A stretch of 64,000 nt of DNA from Eutrophocola sp964490145 (GTDB lineage: Bacteria; Pseudomonadota; Gammaproteobacteria; Pseudomonadales; Pseudohongiellaceae). Every line of letters starts with the position of its first letter. The stretch's first letter is position 1. The notes under the pieces are model-generated. The model was not told the origin of the DNA. It saw nothing but the letters and a program-made list of their open reading frames with translations, and ran no database searches. Positions 17,060 through 26,039 of this stretch are shown piece after piece. Both the position numbers and the translations under genes were made by a program. The DNA lies in the NCBI GenBank assembly GCA_964490145.1, contig CAZBBS010000002.1, positions 12,141 through 76,140 of the forward strand, given 5' to 3'.

Positions 17060-19053
17060 TTCCTGAACTGGGTAATTTTGCGCTGGTCCTGGCACTGAGC
17101 CTGTCTCTGCTGCTCAGTGTCCTGCCGATGGTCGGGGTATATCGGCGCAATGAGTTGTTAATGTCCCTGTCACGGCCACTGTGTGCAGGTATCTGGGTGT
17201 TCATGCTTCTCAGTTTCGCCTGTCTGGCCTGGGCTTTCCTGCACGATGATTTCTCCGTAGCCTATGTGTCCCGCAACTCCAATACCCTGTTGCCGGCCAT
17301 CTACAAATTCACCGGTGTCTGGGGAGGCCACGAGGGTTCTCTGCTGCTTTGGGTGCTCATGGTGGCGAGCTGGACCTACGCCGTGAGTCTGTTCAGTCGC
17401 GGCCTGCCACTGGATATCCTGGCTCGCGTGCTGGCCGTGATGGGCATCATCAGTGTCAGCTTCCTGCTGTTCATGCTGCTCACTTCAAATCCTTTTGATC
17501 GCCTGCTGCTGAATACGCCTGCAGAAGGATCCGACCTGAATCCTCTGCTGCAGGACTTTGGCCTGATCGTGCATCCGCCATTTTTGTATATGGGTTATGT
17601 GGGCTTTTCCGTGGCCTATGCCTTTGCCATCACAGCCTTGCTGACCGGGAAACTGGATGCGGCCTGGGCCCGCTGGACCAGACCGTGGACCAACCTGGCC
17701 TGGGCCTTCCTGACCATCGGCATCGCCCTGGGAAGCTGGTGGGCCTATTACGAGCTGGGCTGGGGCGGCTGGTGGTTCTGGGATCCCACCGAGAACGTGG
17801 CCTTCATGCCCTGGCTGGTGGGTACGGCGTTGATCCATTCCCTGGCGGTGACGGAAAAGCGCGGCGTGTTCAAAAGCTGGACCGTGCTGCTGGCCATTGC
17901 AGCCTTTTCCCTGAGCCTGCTGGGTACCTTCATCATTCGTTCCGGCCTGATCACTTCGGTACATGCCTTTGCTGTGGATCCGGAACGCGGCCTGGTGCTG
18001 TTGACCATTCTGCTGATCGTGATCGGCGTTTCCCTGTTTCTTTATGCCCTGCGTGCACCGGTGGTCAAGGGCACGTCCAGCTATACCGCCACCTCGCGCG
18101 AAGTGTTTTTGCTGATCAACAATATCCTGCTGGTAGTGTCCACCGCGGGTATTTTGCTGGGCACACTGTATCCCCTGCTGCATGAAGCCATCAATGGGGA
18201 AGCCAACATGGTGTCGGTCGGCCCGCCTTACTTCAATACGATCTTCCTGCCCCTGATGGGCATTCTGTCAGTCTTCCTTGGCGTAGGATCCATCTCCCGG
18301 TGGAAACGGACGTCGGTGTCTTATCTGAAAGAGATGCTGGTCAAGGTGGCGGTTGCCAGTGTCGTGCTCGGCGTACTGGTGCCTCTGGTCGTAACCCGCG
18401 AGGTCAACCTGCCGATCTTCCTGGCGGTCTCCCTGGCGTTCTGGATTGTCTTTGGCATTGTCCGCGATGTTCTGGACAAGTCCGCCAACAAGGCAAGCAG
18501 GCTTGCAGGCATGAAAAGCCTGAGTCTGAGCTACTGGGGTATGCAGGTGGCCCACCTGGGCTTTGCCGTCATTATCCTGGGTATCTGCCTGACCAGCCAT
18601 TACAGTGTGGAGCGCGATGTTCGCCTGGCACCGGGTGAAAGCATCAGCATACGCAACTACGAGTTCATCTTTGAAGGCGCCACGCCACAAAACGGCCCCA
18701 ACTACCAGTCCCAGGCGGGTGTTGTTACCGTGCTGAAAAATGGTCGTGACTATTTGACCCTGCATCCGGAGAAACGCACCTACTATGCAACAGGAAGCGT
18801 ACAGACCGAAGCTGATATTGATGTGGGTTTTTTCCGGGATCTGTTTGCAGCACTGGGTGATGAACGGGGCGGCGGTGCCTGGGTGGTGCGCATTCATCTG
18901 AAACCCTTTGTCTTCTGGATCTGGCTGGGAGCCTTCCTGATGGCGGGAGGTGGCGTTGGCGCCATCCTGGATAAACGTTATCGCGCCAGGGTGAATGCAC
19001 ATCAGGCTGCAGCATCTCCAGCCGCCACAAATCTGGCGGGGCAGGTGTCATGA
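17047..19053 (+). CDS. ccmF: Cytochrome c haem lyase subunit CcmF
   Basis: 668 residues with many membrane helices. The WWD motif reads WGGWWFWDPTENVAFMPWL, preceded by SLLLWVLM and followed by HSLAVTEKRG and FLGTFIIRSG-like LLGTFIIRSG. CcmF attaches haem to apocytochrome CxxCH motifs with CcmH and CcmI. The large C-terminal periplasmic domain is present. The stop overlaps the ccmG start. Confidence 0.98.
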   Translation: MQTVIPELGNFALVLALSLSLLLSVLPMVGVYRRNELLMSLSRPLCAGIWVFMLLSFACLAWAFLHDDFSVAYVSRNSNTLLPAIYKFTGVWGGHEGSLLLWVLMVASWTYAVSLFSRGLPLDILARVLAVMGIISVSFLLFMLLTSNPFDRLLLNTPAEGSDLNPLLQDFGLIVHPPFLYMGYVGFSVAYAFAITALLTGKLDAAWARWTRPWTNLAWAFLTIGIALGSWWAYYELGWGGWWFWDPTENVAFMPWLVGTALIHSLAVTEKRGVFKSWTVLLAIAAFSLSLLGTFIIRSGLITSVHAFAVDPERGLVLLTILLIVIGVSLFLYALRAPVVKGTSSYTATSREVFLLINNILLVVSTAGILLGTLYPLLHEAINGEANMVSVGPPYFNTIFLPLMGILSVFLGVGSISRWKRTSVSYLKEMLVKVAVASVVLGVLVPLVVTREVNLPIFLAVSLAFWIVFGIVRDVLDKSANKASRLAGMKSLSLSYWGMQVAHLGFAVIILGICLTSHYSVERDVRLAPGESISIRNYEFIFEGATPQNGPNYQSQAGVVTVLKNGRDYLTLHPEKRTYYATGSVQTEADIDVGFFRDLFAALGDERGGGAWVVRIHLKPFVFWIWLGAFLMAGGGVGAILDKRYRARVNAHQAAASPAATNLAGQVS

Positions 19054-19583
19054 ATCGTCGGCTGAAACTGTTTGTGCCCGTTGCGGTTTTTCTGGCAATG
19101 GCCGGGTTTTTACTGTTTGGCCTGACCCGTGATCCCAACGTTGTGCCTTCCGCGCTGGTCAACCGTCCGCTGCCTGAATTCAGACACCCGAGTCTTTTCC
19201 CTGAACTCGGGGAATACACCAACAAGGATTTTGCTGGCGAGATTCTCCTGATCAATATCTGGGGGTCCTGGTGTCCACCCTGCCATGTGGAGCACCCGTT
19301 TTTCATCACCCTGAGTGAAAGTGACAGGGACTTTACCTTCATTGGTGTGAGCTATGATTATTCCATGGTTGAGGATCGGGAGTTTCTGGAAGACAAGGGC
19401 AATCCGTTTGACTACAACCTGGTGGATCTGGATGGATCATTGAGAATCGACCTGGGGGTGACCGGAGCGCCGGAAACGTTCCTGGTGGACCAGCAGGGCA
19501 CGATCCTGTATCGCCATATCGGTGCCATCGATGCTTCCATCTGGGAAGAAAAGTTTGAACCACTGCTGGCAGCGATACGGTAG
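19050..19583 (+). CDS. ccmG: Thiol:disulfide interchange protein CcmG (DsbE)
   Basis: 177 residues: membrane anchor (8-25) and a thioredoxin-like domain with C75-P-P-C78 in GSWCPPCHVEHP. The GVTGAPETFLVD segment holds the cis-Pro. It keeps apocytochrome cysteines reduced for haem attachment. It overlaps ccmF by four bases and precedes ccmH by five. Confidence 0.97.
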   Translation: MNRRLKLFVPVAVFLAMAGFLLFGLTRDPNVVPSALVNRPLPEFRHPSLFPELGEYTNKDFAGEILLINIWGSWCPPCHVEHPFFITLSESDRDFTFIGVSYDYSMVEDREFLEDKGNPFDYNLVDLDGSLRIDLGVTGAPETFLVDQQGTILYRHIGAIDASIWEEKFEPLLAAIR

Positions 19584-19588
19584 GGCTT

Positions 19589-20053
19589 ATGAACAGATCG
19601 CGGTTGTTATTGTTCCTGTGCCTGCTGTTTTCCGGTCTGGTGTATGGCGCCATCGAGGAATACGGCTTTGACTCTGCAGATGAAGAGGCACGCTTTAAAA
19701 AACTGACGGCTGAACTGCGCTGCCCCAAGTGTCTGAATACCTCCATTGCCGGCTCCGATGCACCAATAGCTGCAGACTTGCGTCGGGAAGTGTATCGCCA
19801 GGTCCATGAAGGGCGCAGCAATGAAGAGATCATTGAATTCATGAGCAGCCGTTATGGCGACTTTGTGCTCTATCGCCCCCGCCTTACTGCCGGCACCATC
19901 ATTCTCTGGTTTGGTCCGGCCTTTTTGCTGATTCTGGGGTTCGTCATTGTCAGGCGCATGATGGTGGCCAGCCAGGAATCAAATACCGAAGAAGCGCTTA
20001 GCCCGGAAGAGCAGGAAGCCCTGCGGCAGATACTCGAGCGCAAGACGGATTAA
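19589..20053 (+). CDS. ccmH: Cytochrome c maturation protein CcmH
   Basis: 154 residues with a signal peptide, the RCPKC redox motif (R44-C48 region, followed by LNTSIAGSDAPIA) and a C-terminal membrane helix (about 105-125). CcmH reduces or presents apocytochrome CxxCH cysteines. It is the short form; the TPR part that is fused in E. coli is a separate gene (ccmI) here, six bases downstream. Confidence 0.97.
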   Translation: MNRSRLLLFLCLLFSGLVYGAIEEYGFDSADEEARFKKLTAELRCPKCLNTSIAGSDAPIAADLRREVYRQVHEGRSNEEIIEFMSSRYGDFVLYRPRLTAGTIILWFGPAFLLILGFVIVRRMMVASQESNTEEALSPEEQEALRQILERKTD

Positions 20054-20058
20054 TAAAT

Positions 20059-21309
20059 ATGGCTGGTTTTCTCCCTTACAGTATCCTCCTGCTGGTTCTT
20101 GCACTGCTGTTTGTCATTGTGCCGCTGTGGCGATTCAGGCCGGTTGATCGCGCCAGTGATGCCGAAATACGTAAACAGAAGAATATCCAGGTGTTTGAAC
20201 AGAGCCTGGCAGAGCTGGAAAAGGACATGGCAGACGGTATCGTGGCCGCTGATGAATTCGAGAAATTGAAACATGAACTGGAGCGCGGTTTTCTCCGGGA
20301 TATGAAGGAAGAGGAGAAGCAGGCTGCGTCATCGGCGCAAGGCAAACTTCTGCCAATCCTCGGGCTCCTGTTTATACCTGTATTCAGCTACCTGCTGTAT
20401 GACAACGTGGGTTCCGCCCGGGACCTCGCCCTGGAATCCATCATGAGCAATCTGCGGGAAGCTGAAACCGAAGAGGATCAGCTGGCCCGCCTGGATGAGC
20501 TGGCCGTTTTTCTGCAGGACCGATTCAATCGTCACGATGATGATATCCAGAACGGCTATATGCTCGGCACGCTTTATCTGGAACTGGAGAACTACCCGTC
20601 AGCCGTTACCACATTCAGGACCCTGGCCGAGCAGATGGAAGCCAGCCCGGATAAGGCCACAGTGCTTGGGCAGCTGGCCCAGGCCATGTACATGGCTGCA
20701 GACTCCCGGCTGACTGACCCGGTAAGACGGGTCATGGATGAAGCGCTTGCCATGAATCCCAATGAATATGCTGTCATGAGCATTCTGGCCATGGACGCCG
20801 TGCAGCGTGAGGATTTCAATGCCGTATTGGGTTACTGGCGTCGGCAGTTAATGCAAATGGATGCCTCCGGTCAGCAGGCTGCAGTGTTGCGCTCTCGCAT
20901 ATCCCAACTTGAAGTTCTGCTCGGGGAATCCGGTCAGCGGGAAACAGCTTCCGATGGCCAGCAGGCCAGTATTACCCTGGTTATCGATATCGATGATTCC
21001 GTCAGGGATCTGGTGGATGAGTCCATGACCCTTTATGTTTTTGCCCGCCGTGCCAGTGGCGGTCCACCGGTTGCTGCAAGAAGTCTCTCTGTGCAGGATT
21101 TTCCATTTGAAATTACACTGGATGATTCCATGGCCATGATGGCGGGTAATAACCTGTCATCAGCGGAAAATATTTTTGTCGGTGCCAGGCTGTCCCGGTC
21201 CGGTCAGGCGACAGCCCAGCCAGGCGATATCCAGGCGGTGTCTGAGCCTTTTCTGAGAACTGAACAGGAAGGTCCTGTTAGTCTGGTCATCAAAGAGATT
21301 GTCCAGTAA
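20059..21309 (+). CDS. ccmI: Cytochrome c biogenesis protein CcmI (TPR, apocytochrome chaperone)
   Basis: 416 residues. Two membrane helices (about 5-22 and 96-112) bracket a charged loop. A TPR region (about 150-290) has NGYMLGTLYLELENYPSAV and similar repeats. A C-terminal beta domain has DSVRDLVDESMTLYVFARR. CcmI holds apocytochrome C-termini for the CcmFH lyase. It is the last recognised gene of the ccm operon. Confidence 0.94.
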   Translation: MAGFLPYSILLLVLALLFVIVPLWRFRPVDRASDAEIRKQKNIQVFEQSLAELEKDMADGIVAADEFEKLKHELERGFLRDMKEEEKQAASSAQGKLLPILGLLFIPVFSYLLYDNVGSARDLALESIMSNLREAETEEDQLARLDELAVFLQDRFNRHDDDIQNGYMLGTLYLELENYPSAVTTFRTLAEQMEASPDKATVLGQLAQAMYMAADSRLTDPVRRVMDEALAMNPNEYAVMSILAMDAVQREDFNAVLGYWRRQLMQMDASGQQAAVLRSRISQLEVLLGESGQRETASDGQQASITLVIDIDDSVRDLVDESMTLYVFARRASGGPPVAARSLSVQDFPFEITLDDSMAMMAGNNLSSAENIFVGARLSRSGQATAQPGDIQAVSEPFLRTEQEGPVSLVIKEIVQ

Positions 21310-21335
21310 TTCTTAACCGGCAGCGTCGAGGCCAT

Positions 21336-22720
21336 ATGCCAACAGGCAAATTTTCCGCACTTCGCTCCGCTTTCTCCAATCGCAATTATGCGATCTATAT
21401 GAGTGGGAACAGTGTTTCCCTGATCGGGTTCTGGATGCAGCGCCTTGCGGTGTCCTGGCTGGCCTGGGTGCTGTCCGAATCCGAGTTCTGGGTCGCGGCT
21501 GTTGCTTTTGTAGAAATCGCCCCGCTGATTTTCATCACGCCCATGTTCGGCGTGGTGGCCGACCGTTTCAATCGCAAGACCATGGCCGTGATTGCCCAGA
21601 TCATGATGATGCTGCAGGCCTTCCTGTTGTTTTTTCTGGCCTGGTTTGATCTGCTCTCCATTGGCCTGTTGTTTTCCCTGGCCCTGGCGGAAGGCATTAT
21701 CCAGGCCGCGTACCAGCCAATCCGGCTGGCCATCATTCCCAACCTGGTGAAAAAGGAAGACCTGGTGGCTGCTGCTGCATTTACTGCAGTGGCTTTCAAT
21801 GTCGCCCGGTTCGCCGGTCCGGCCATTGCCGGTATCGTGATTGAACTGGCCAGTCCGGCAATGGCCATACTGTTTAATGCTGTGAGTTACCTGCTGATCG
21901 TTATCGCCTGGAATTTCATTCAGCTGCCGCCAAGAACCCGGCCGGCAGAATCCAAATCCTTCCTGGCTGATATCCGGGATGGNNNNNNNNNNNNNNNNNN
22001 NNNNNNNNNNNNNNNNNNNNNNNNNNNNNNNNNNNNNNNNNNNNNNNNNNNNNNNNNNNNNNNNNNNNNNNNNNNNNNNNNNCGCCAAGAACCCGGCCGG
22101 CAGAATCCAAATCCTTCCTGGCTGATATCCGGGATGGCTTCAATTACGTGGCTGACAACAGGGCCTTGTTGTCCATGTTCATTCTGCTCACGGTCATTTC
22201 CCTGTTTGCGCGGCCGGTGGCCTTCATGTTGTCTGCGTTTGTAGGGGCCGTGTATGAAGCGGGGCCGGGCACACTGGCGCTGTTTACCTCGGCCATGGGA
22301 GTAGGTGCCGTGCTGGCAGGCCTGCGTCTCTCCATGGACGGCAAGACCCGTGGACTGGTGCGGGAAATACTCTGGATGACCCTGGTTGCCATTATCGCTC
22401 TGGCCGGTTTTGCCACCATCAATCATGTCTGGTCTGCAGCGCTGCTGATTTTTCTCTTCGGCTATACCATTACTATCGGCAGCGTTGCCAGTCAGACCCT
22501 GGTGCAAAACAGTATTGATGATGCCATGCGGGGCAGGGTGTTGAGCCTGTGGGCCGCCTTTACCCGAGGTGCACCGGCTATCGGTGTGCTGATTATAGGC
22601 TGGTTCGCCAATCACTTTGGTCTGATGTGGCCCAATGTGATTGCGGCGCTTTGCTGTTTTGCCAGCCTGCTTTTGCTGTCAACCCGGCGCCGGGAAATGC
22701 GGGCATTTTTTGAAAGCTGA
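21336..22720 (+). CDS. Major facilitator superfamily transporter, interrupted by an assembly gap
   Basis: The left part (21336-21982) encodes residues 1-215 and the right part (22083-22720) continues in another frame. Each side of the gap carries the same 55 bases. Removing one copy and the 100 Ns (155 bases) joins both parts in one frame and gives a protein of about 409 residues, a normal length, with about 12 helices. Family signs are VVADRFNRKTMAV after helix 2, NAVSYLL, and a second half with GVGAVLAG. It resembles the enterobactin-exporter-like branch (EntS type); the substrate is unknown. It lies 26 bases after ccmI. Confidence 0.85.
21928..21982 (+). repeat. Left copy of the 55-bp sequence flanking the gap
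   Basis: Identical base for base to 22083-22137. It encodes part of the same transporter, which makes a duplicated contig end the simplest reading. Confidence 0.95.
21983..22082. other. Assembly gap of exactly 100 N
   Basis: A run of 100 N, the conventional length for a scaffold join of unknown size. No biological sequence is present. Confidence 0.99.
22083..22137 (+). repeat. Right copy of the 55-bp sequence flanking the gap
   Basis: Identical to 21928-21982. The length of 55 equals a common de Bruijn k-mer size, which fits two unmerged contig ends. Confidence 0.95.
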
Positions 22721-22779
22721 GGTGCAGGTGTTCCACGGATTTTGTGTATCATCGTGTTAAATCTTTTCAGGAAAGCAAC

Positions 22780-24315
22780 ATGATCTTATTTTCAGAAAGC
22801 CACAATGGTTCCCGGCTGTTAGCCGGCCTGCTGGTCCTCATGGCGCTGGTAGCAGTGCCGGTACAGGCACAGGTATGGCAGGTGGGTATGTCAGCTTCCG
22901 GTAAACTGATCACGGCCATTGGCTTTCAAGTGGACGCTCGTGAGCGGCCAACGGTGGTATTGATCGGTGGGCTGGATGGACAGGCAGCTTCCAGTGCCAA
23001 GGTTAAAGCGGAATTTGATCGCTATGTTGCCAGGCCGGCTGACAGGCAGCCCTTCAACCTGATTCTGATTGCGGAGGCGAATCCTGATGGCGAGCAGCTG
23101 CAGTTTCCACCAACGGGTAGGGCGTATGAAGCGAGTCCTGTTGCCTATTCACTATGGCGCTGGCTTGGGACACATGGCCCCGATCTGGTCCTGATCGAAA
23201 GTGAAACTGATTTTGAACTGGCGGATTCCCTGAGCAATCAGATCGTGGCCGGCGTCGGCTATATCCCTGCTCTGCATCTTTACGATGAACCAGAAGAGCT
23301 GGGGAAGATTCTTGAAGAAACGACCATTCTGCCGATGTCAGCCGCCCACGAAATTCTCAACCAGCGTTTGCTGCGCTCGCCCATGGAATTCGCTGACCAG
23401 CTGGCGGTTTACTATGGTCATGATTTTTCCTGGCCGGTCTACATACCCGGCATGGCCCTGATCAGCCGGATGCGTCTTGGCTACCTTGAGGATGTGGCCC
23501 TTGTGATCAGTCCGTACCTGTTTGGCACCAGGATCAATATCAATTCTTCCCTGGTCACCGCGGGACACCTGGTGTTTGCCGAAATGGCAGAGCGTACCGG
23601 TGATCCGGCCTACCTCGCACTGGCAAAACAGGCTGCTGATATGGGCTTTGATGCTGATGGCAATATGCTGGAAGCCATGCCGATGCATGGCGAAATGAGC
23701 GATGCCTATTTCATGTCCACTCCCCTGTTGGCGAAGGTGGGGAAGCTGACTGGTGAAACCCGTTACTTTGATATGGCTGTCCGTCATATCCGGTATCTGG
23801 AAAAACTGGTGCATCGGTCCGATGGCCTCTACCGGCATTCTCCATTAACGGATGCCGCCTGGAGCAGGGGAAATGCCTTCCCGGCCCTTGGCATGGCCCT
23901 TACCCTGAGTGAGTTTCCCCAGGACCACCCCGGATTTGAGGAAATTCACCGTATATTCAAACAGCACCTGGATACCTTGCTTGACTATCAGGACCTGGAC
24001 GGGATGTGGCATGAGGTCATTGATTATCCAGGGTCGTTTCCGGAATTAAGCGCCACGGCCATGATTGCTACAGCAATGAAGCGGGGCATGGAACGCGGGT
24101 GGCTGGATGACAGCTACCAGCCGGCAGTAGAGCGGGCCTGGCGGGCCATTTTGCTACGCAGCAGTCCTGAAGGCTATTTTGTGAATGTCTGTGAATCCAC
24201 CAACAAGCAGCACTCATTGGAGGCTTATCTGAACAGGGAGGCCCTTATGGGGCCCGATGACAGGGCAGGCGGTATGTTGATGATGTTCGCCACGGAGATG
24301 GCGGGCCTGCCCTGA
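22780..24315 (+). CDS. Exported GH88/GH105-like hydrolase with an M14-peptidase-like N-terminal region
   Basis: 511 residues from the ATG at 22780, with a signal peptide (about 1-30, ending VPVQAQ). Residues 45-200 resemble a carboxypeptidase M14 fold (VVLIGGLDG, IAEANPDGEQL) but the zinc HxxE motif is absent. Residues 210-510 resemble unsaturated glycuronyl hydrolases: SDAYFMSTPLLAKVG, DGLYRHSP, AAWSRGNAFPALGMALTL, DGMWHEVID and ELSATAMIA. That family cleaves unsaturated uronic acids from polysaccharide fragments after lyase action. No lyase or sugar transporter lies nearby, so the substrate is open. The ATG at 22744 is rejected because it precedes the signal peptide. Confidence 0.75.
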   Translation: MILFSESHNGSRLLAGLLVLMALVAVPVQAQVWQVGMSASGKLITAIGFQVDARERPTVVLIGGLDGQAASSAKVKAEFDRYVARPADRQPFNLILIAEANPDGEQLQFPPTGRAYEASPVAYSLWRWLGTHGPDLVLIESETDFELADSLSNQIVAGVGYIPALHLYDEPEELGKILEETTILPMSAAHEILNQRLLRSPMEFADQLAVYYGHDFSWPVYIPGMALISRMRLGYLEDVALVISPYLFGTRININSSLVTAGHLVFAEMAERTGDPAYLALAKQAADMGFDADGNMLEAMPMHGEMSDAYFMSTPLLAKVGKLTGETRYFDMAVRHIRYLEKLVHRSDGLYRHSPLTDAAWSRGNAFPALGMALTLSEFPQDHPGFEEIHRIFKQHLDTLLDYQDLDGMWHEVIDYPGSFPELSATAMIATAMKRGMERGWLDDSYQPAVERAWRAILLRSSPEGYFVNVCESTNKQHSLEAYLNREALMGPDDRAGGMLMMFATEMAGLP

Positions 24316-24336
24316 GTCAGGAAGAAACAAAAAGAA

Positions 24337-24732
24337 TTACAGATTCAGTTTGGCTTTTGCCTTGTTGACAAATTTGGCCATGGTTTCGACCAGGTTATCG
24401 TTTTTGTAATCCGAGAATTCGCCCGCATCCATGAACATGCCATGGTCAGCACAGACTTCGTACTGGATATGCTGCTGGTCCGGATCATTAACGGTTTCCA
24501 TTTTGCTGCCGCAGCTTGGACAGTTAACGTCGGTATTCAGATTTTGGGCCTTGCCAATATCCGGATCGCCGCTGTCGAGGAAATCGGACATCCAGTCGCC
24601 TTTCAGGATTTCAGCTTCACCGTTGTCAAACCATATGCCACCGCATTCAGTGCAACGATCAATTTCTACCTTGCCCTGCAAGGTGGTAATGCTGTGTTCC
24701 TGCATCTGGGCGTTACATTTGGGGCAATCCAT
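24337..24732 (-). CDS. Zinc-ribbon protein (zf-TFIIB type)
   Basis: 131 residues. The first ribbon has CPKC (3-6) and CTECGGIWFDNGE, the TFIIB-like zinc-finger motif of small bacterial proteins. A second pair CPSC follows near residue 70, with a Cys at VCADHG. The function of such proteins is unknown; nucleic-acid or protein binding is plausible. It is convergent with the hydrolase gene upstream. Confidence 0.8.
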   Translation of the reverse strand: MDCPKCNAQMQEHSITTLQGKVEIDRCTECGGIWFDNGEAEILKGDWMSDFLDSGDPDIGKAQNLNTDVNCPSCGSKMETVNDPDQQHIQYEVCADHGMFMDAGEFSDYKNDNLVETMAKFVNKAKAKLNL

Positions 24733-24809
24733 CTAAGTCTCCTCAGGTTAAATCAGCTAAAAATTAACAGGGCTAATTAAAGTATGAACCCTGAAGGGAG
24801 TAAACCACT

Positions 24810-26006
24810 TTATCGGGGCGTTTCGACCCCGTCTGTTTGCTGTCGGGGGGCTGTTCTGAGCAGGGCCAGTCTCGACAAGATCGGACCAACAATTTCAAAA
24901 ACGATAGTGGCACAGATGATGACAGACAACAGGACATCGCCATATTCCGGGAAATACTCGCTGGCGACCAGGGCCATCCCCAAAGCCGCGCCGGCATGGG
25001 GGAGCATGGCCAGTCCTAGCCAGCGTCTGACCAGTGGAGGGCATTTGCCCAGAGTCCCGCCGATCCATCCGCCGAGGATTTTACCGACAATTCGCCAGCC
25101 TATATATGCCAGTCCCAGAATACCGATGGTTTTTAGCGAGACGAACTCCAGTGAGGCTCCCGCCAGCACAAAGAATATGGAGAGTACCGGCCATTCCATC
25201 CCTTCGATTTCATTGAAGGGATACTCATGATGTTTGGCAAAATTCGCAATCATCATGCCCATGACCATGGTGGCTATCAGAAAACTGACCTCCAGCCAGA
25301 GGGCCAGGCCGCCACACAGGAACACCAGCCCGAGGGCCTCTGAGCGCATGGGCTGTCCGGCCTTGATGCGCCCGGTGAGATAGGAGGCAGGCAAACCAAT
25401 CACTATACCGAGCATGATGGCTCCGCCCAGTTCGTGAAAGGTGAACACCCAGGGTGAAATATCGCCTTCAGGCGCTGTTATGGCGGTCACCAGGGCCAGC
25501 CCGATACTGAACATGATCAATCCCCAGCCATCATCCAGTGCGACACAGGCATAAAGCAGTCGGGAAAATGGCGAATCGGTTTCCGTTTCCAGAATCACAT
25601 CGACGGTGGCAATGCCATCAGTGGCAGTAGCGATACACGCCAGTATGATGGCCAGCGACAGGTCCACACCGAAAATCAGCAGGCCAGTTAACACGGCGAT
25701 GCCGGTCACAACGGCACCGATGATCGAAACGGACAGAATGGCGCGGCCATTCTCGGCAATGGATTCACGGGTGAATTTGCTGCCCAGCAGAAATCCGACC
25801 ATGACCAGCGCCATCTGGGCAACAATCTGGAACTGATTCAGGAAAAAGGCGGGCACAAGATCCAGTGCCGAAGGACCAATGATCGCGCCAAAGACAATAA
25901 GCAGGGATACCCTGGGCAGTGAGGTGCGTTTTCCCAGCATGTCCGTAGCCAGCCCAAGTAACAACAGGCCTCCCATGGTGATCAGGAATTCATAGGTGCC
26001 ATTCAA
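24810..26006 (-). CDS. Cation:proton antiporter, CPA2/NhaP-like membrane protein
   Basis: 398 residues with about 12 hydrophobic segments, starting after a short periplasmic N-terminus. GFLLGSKFTRESIAENG, ATATDGIATVDVILETE and ALDDGWGLIMF correspond to the paired helices that carry the ion-binding Asp residues in Na+/H+ exchangers of the CPA family. No regulatory TrkA domain follows. It exchanges Na+ or K+ for protons across the inner membrane; the ion is not determined by sequence. Confidence 0.85.
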   Translation of the reverse strand: MNGTYEFLITMGGLLLLGLATDMLGKRTSLPRVSLLIVFGAIIGPSALDLVPAFFLNQFQIVAQMALVMVGFLLGSKFTRESIAENGRAILSVSIIGAVVTGIAVLTGLLIFGVDLSLAIILACIATATDGIATVDVILETETDSPFSRLLYACVALDDGWGLIMFSIGLALVTAITAPEGDISPWVFTFHELGGAIMLGIVIGLPASYLTGRIKAGQPMRSEALGLVFLCGGLALWLEVSFLIATMVMGMMIANFAKHHEYPFNEIEGMEWPVLSIFFVLAGASLEFVSLKTIGILGLAYIGWRIVGKILGGWIGGTLGKCPPLVRRWLGLAMLPHAGAALGMALVASEYFPEYGDVLLSVIICATIVFEIVGPILSRLALLRTAPRQQTDGVETPR

Positions 26007-26039
26007 AGGTTCTGCTCCACGTTTAAACTGCCGCCATGG

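Noticed and set aside
21336..22244. 302-residue ORF read through the N gap
   Set aside because: It is a translation artefact: the N run preserves a false frame. The true gene is restored by removing the duplicated 55 bp and the Ns.
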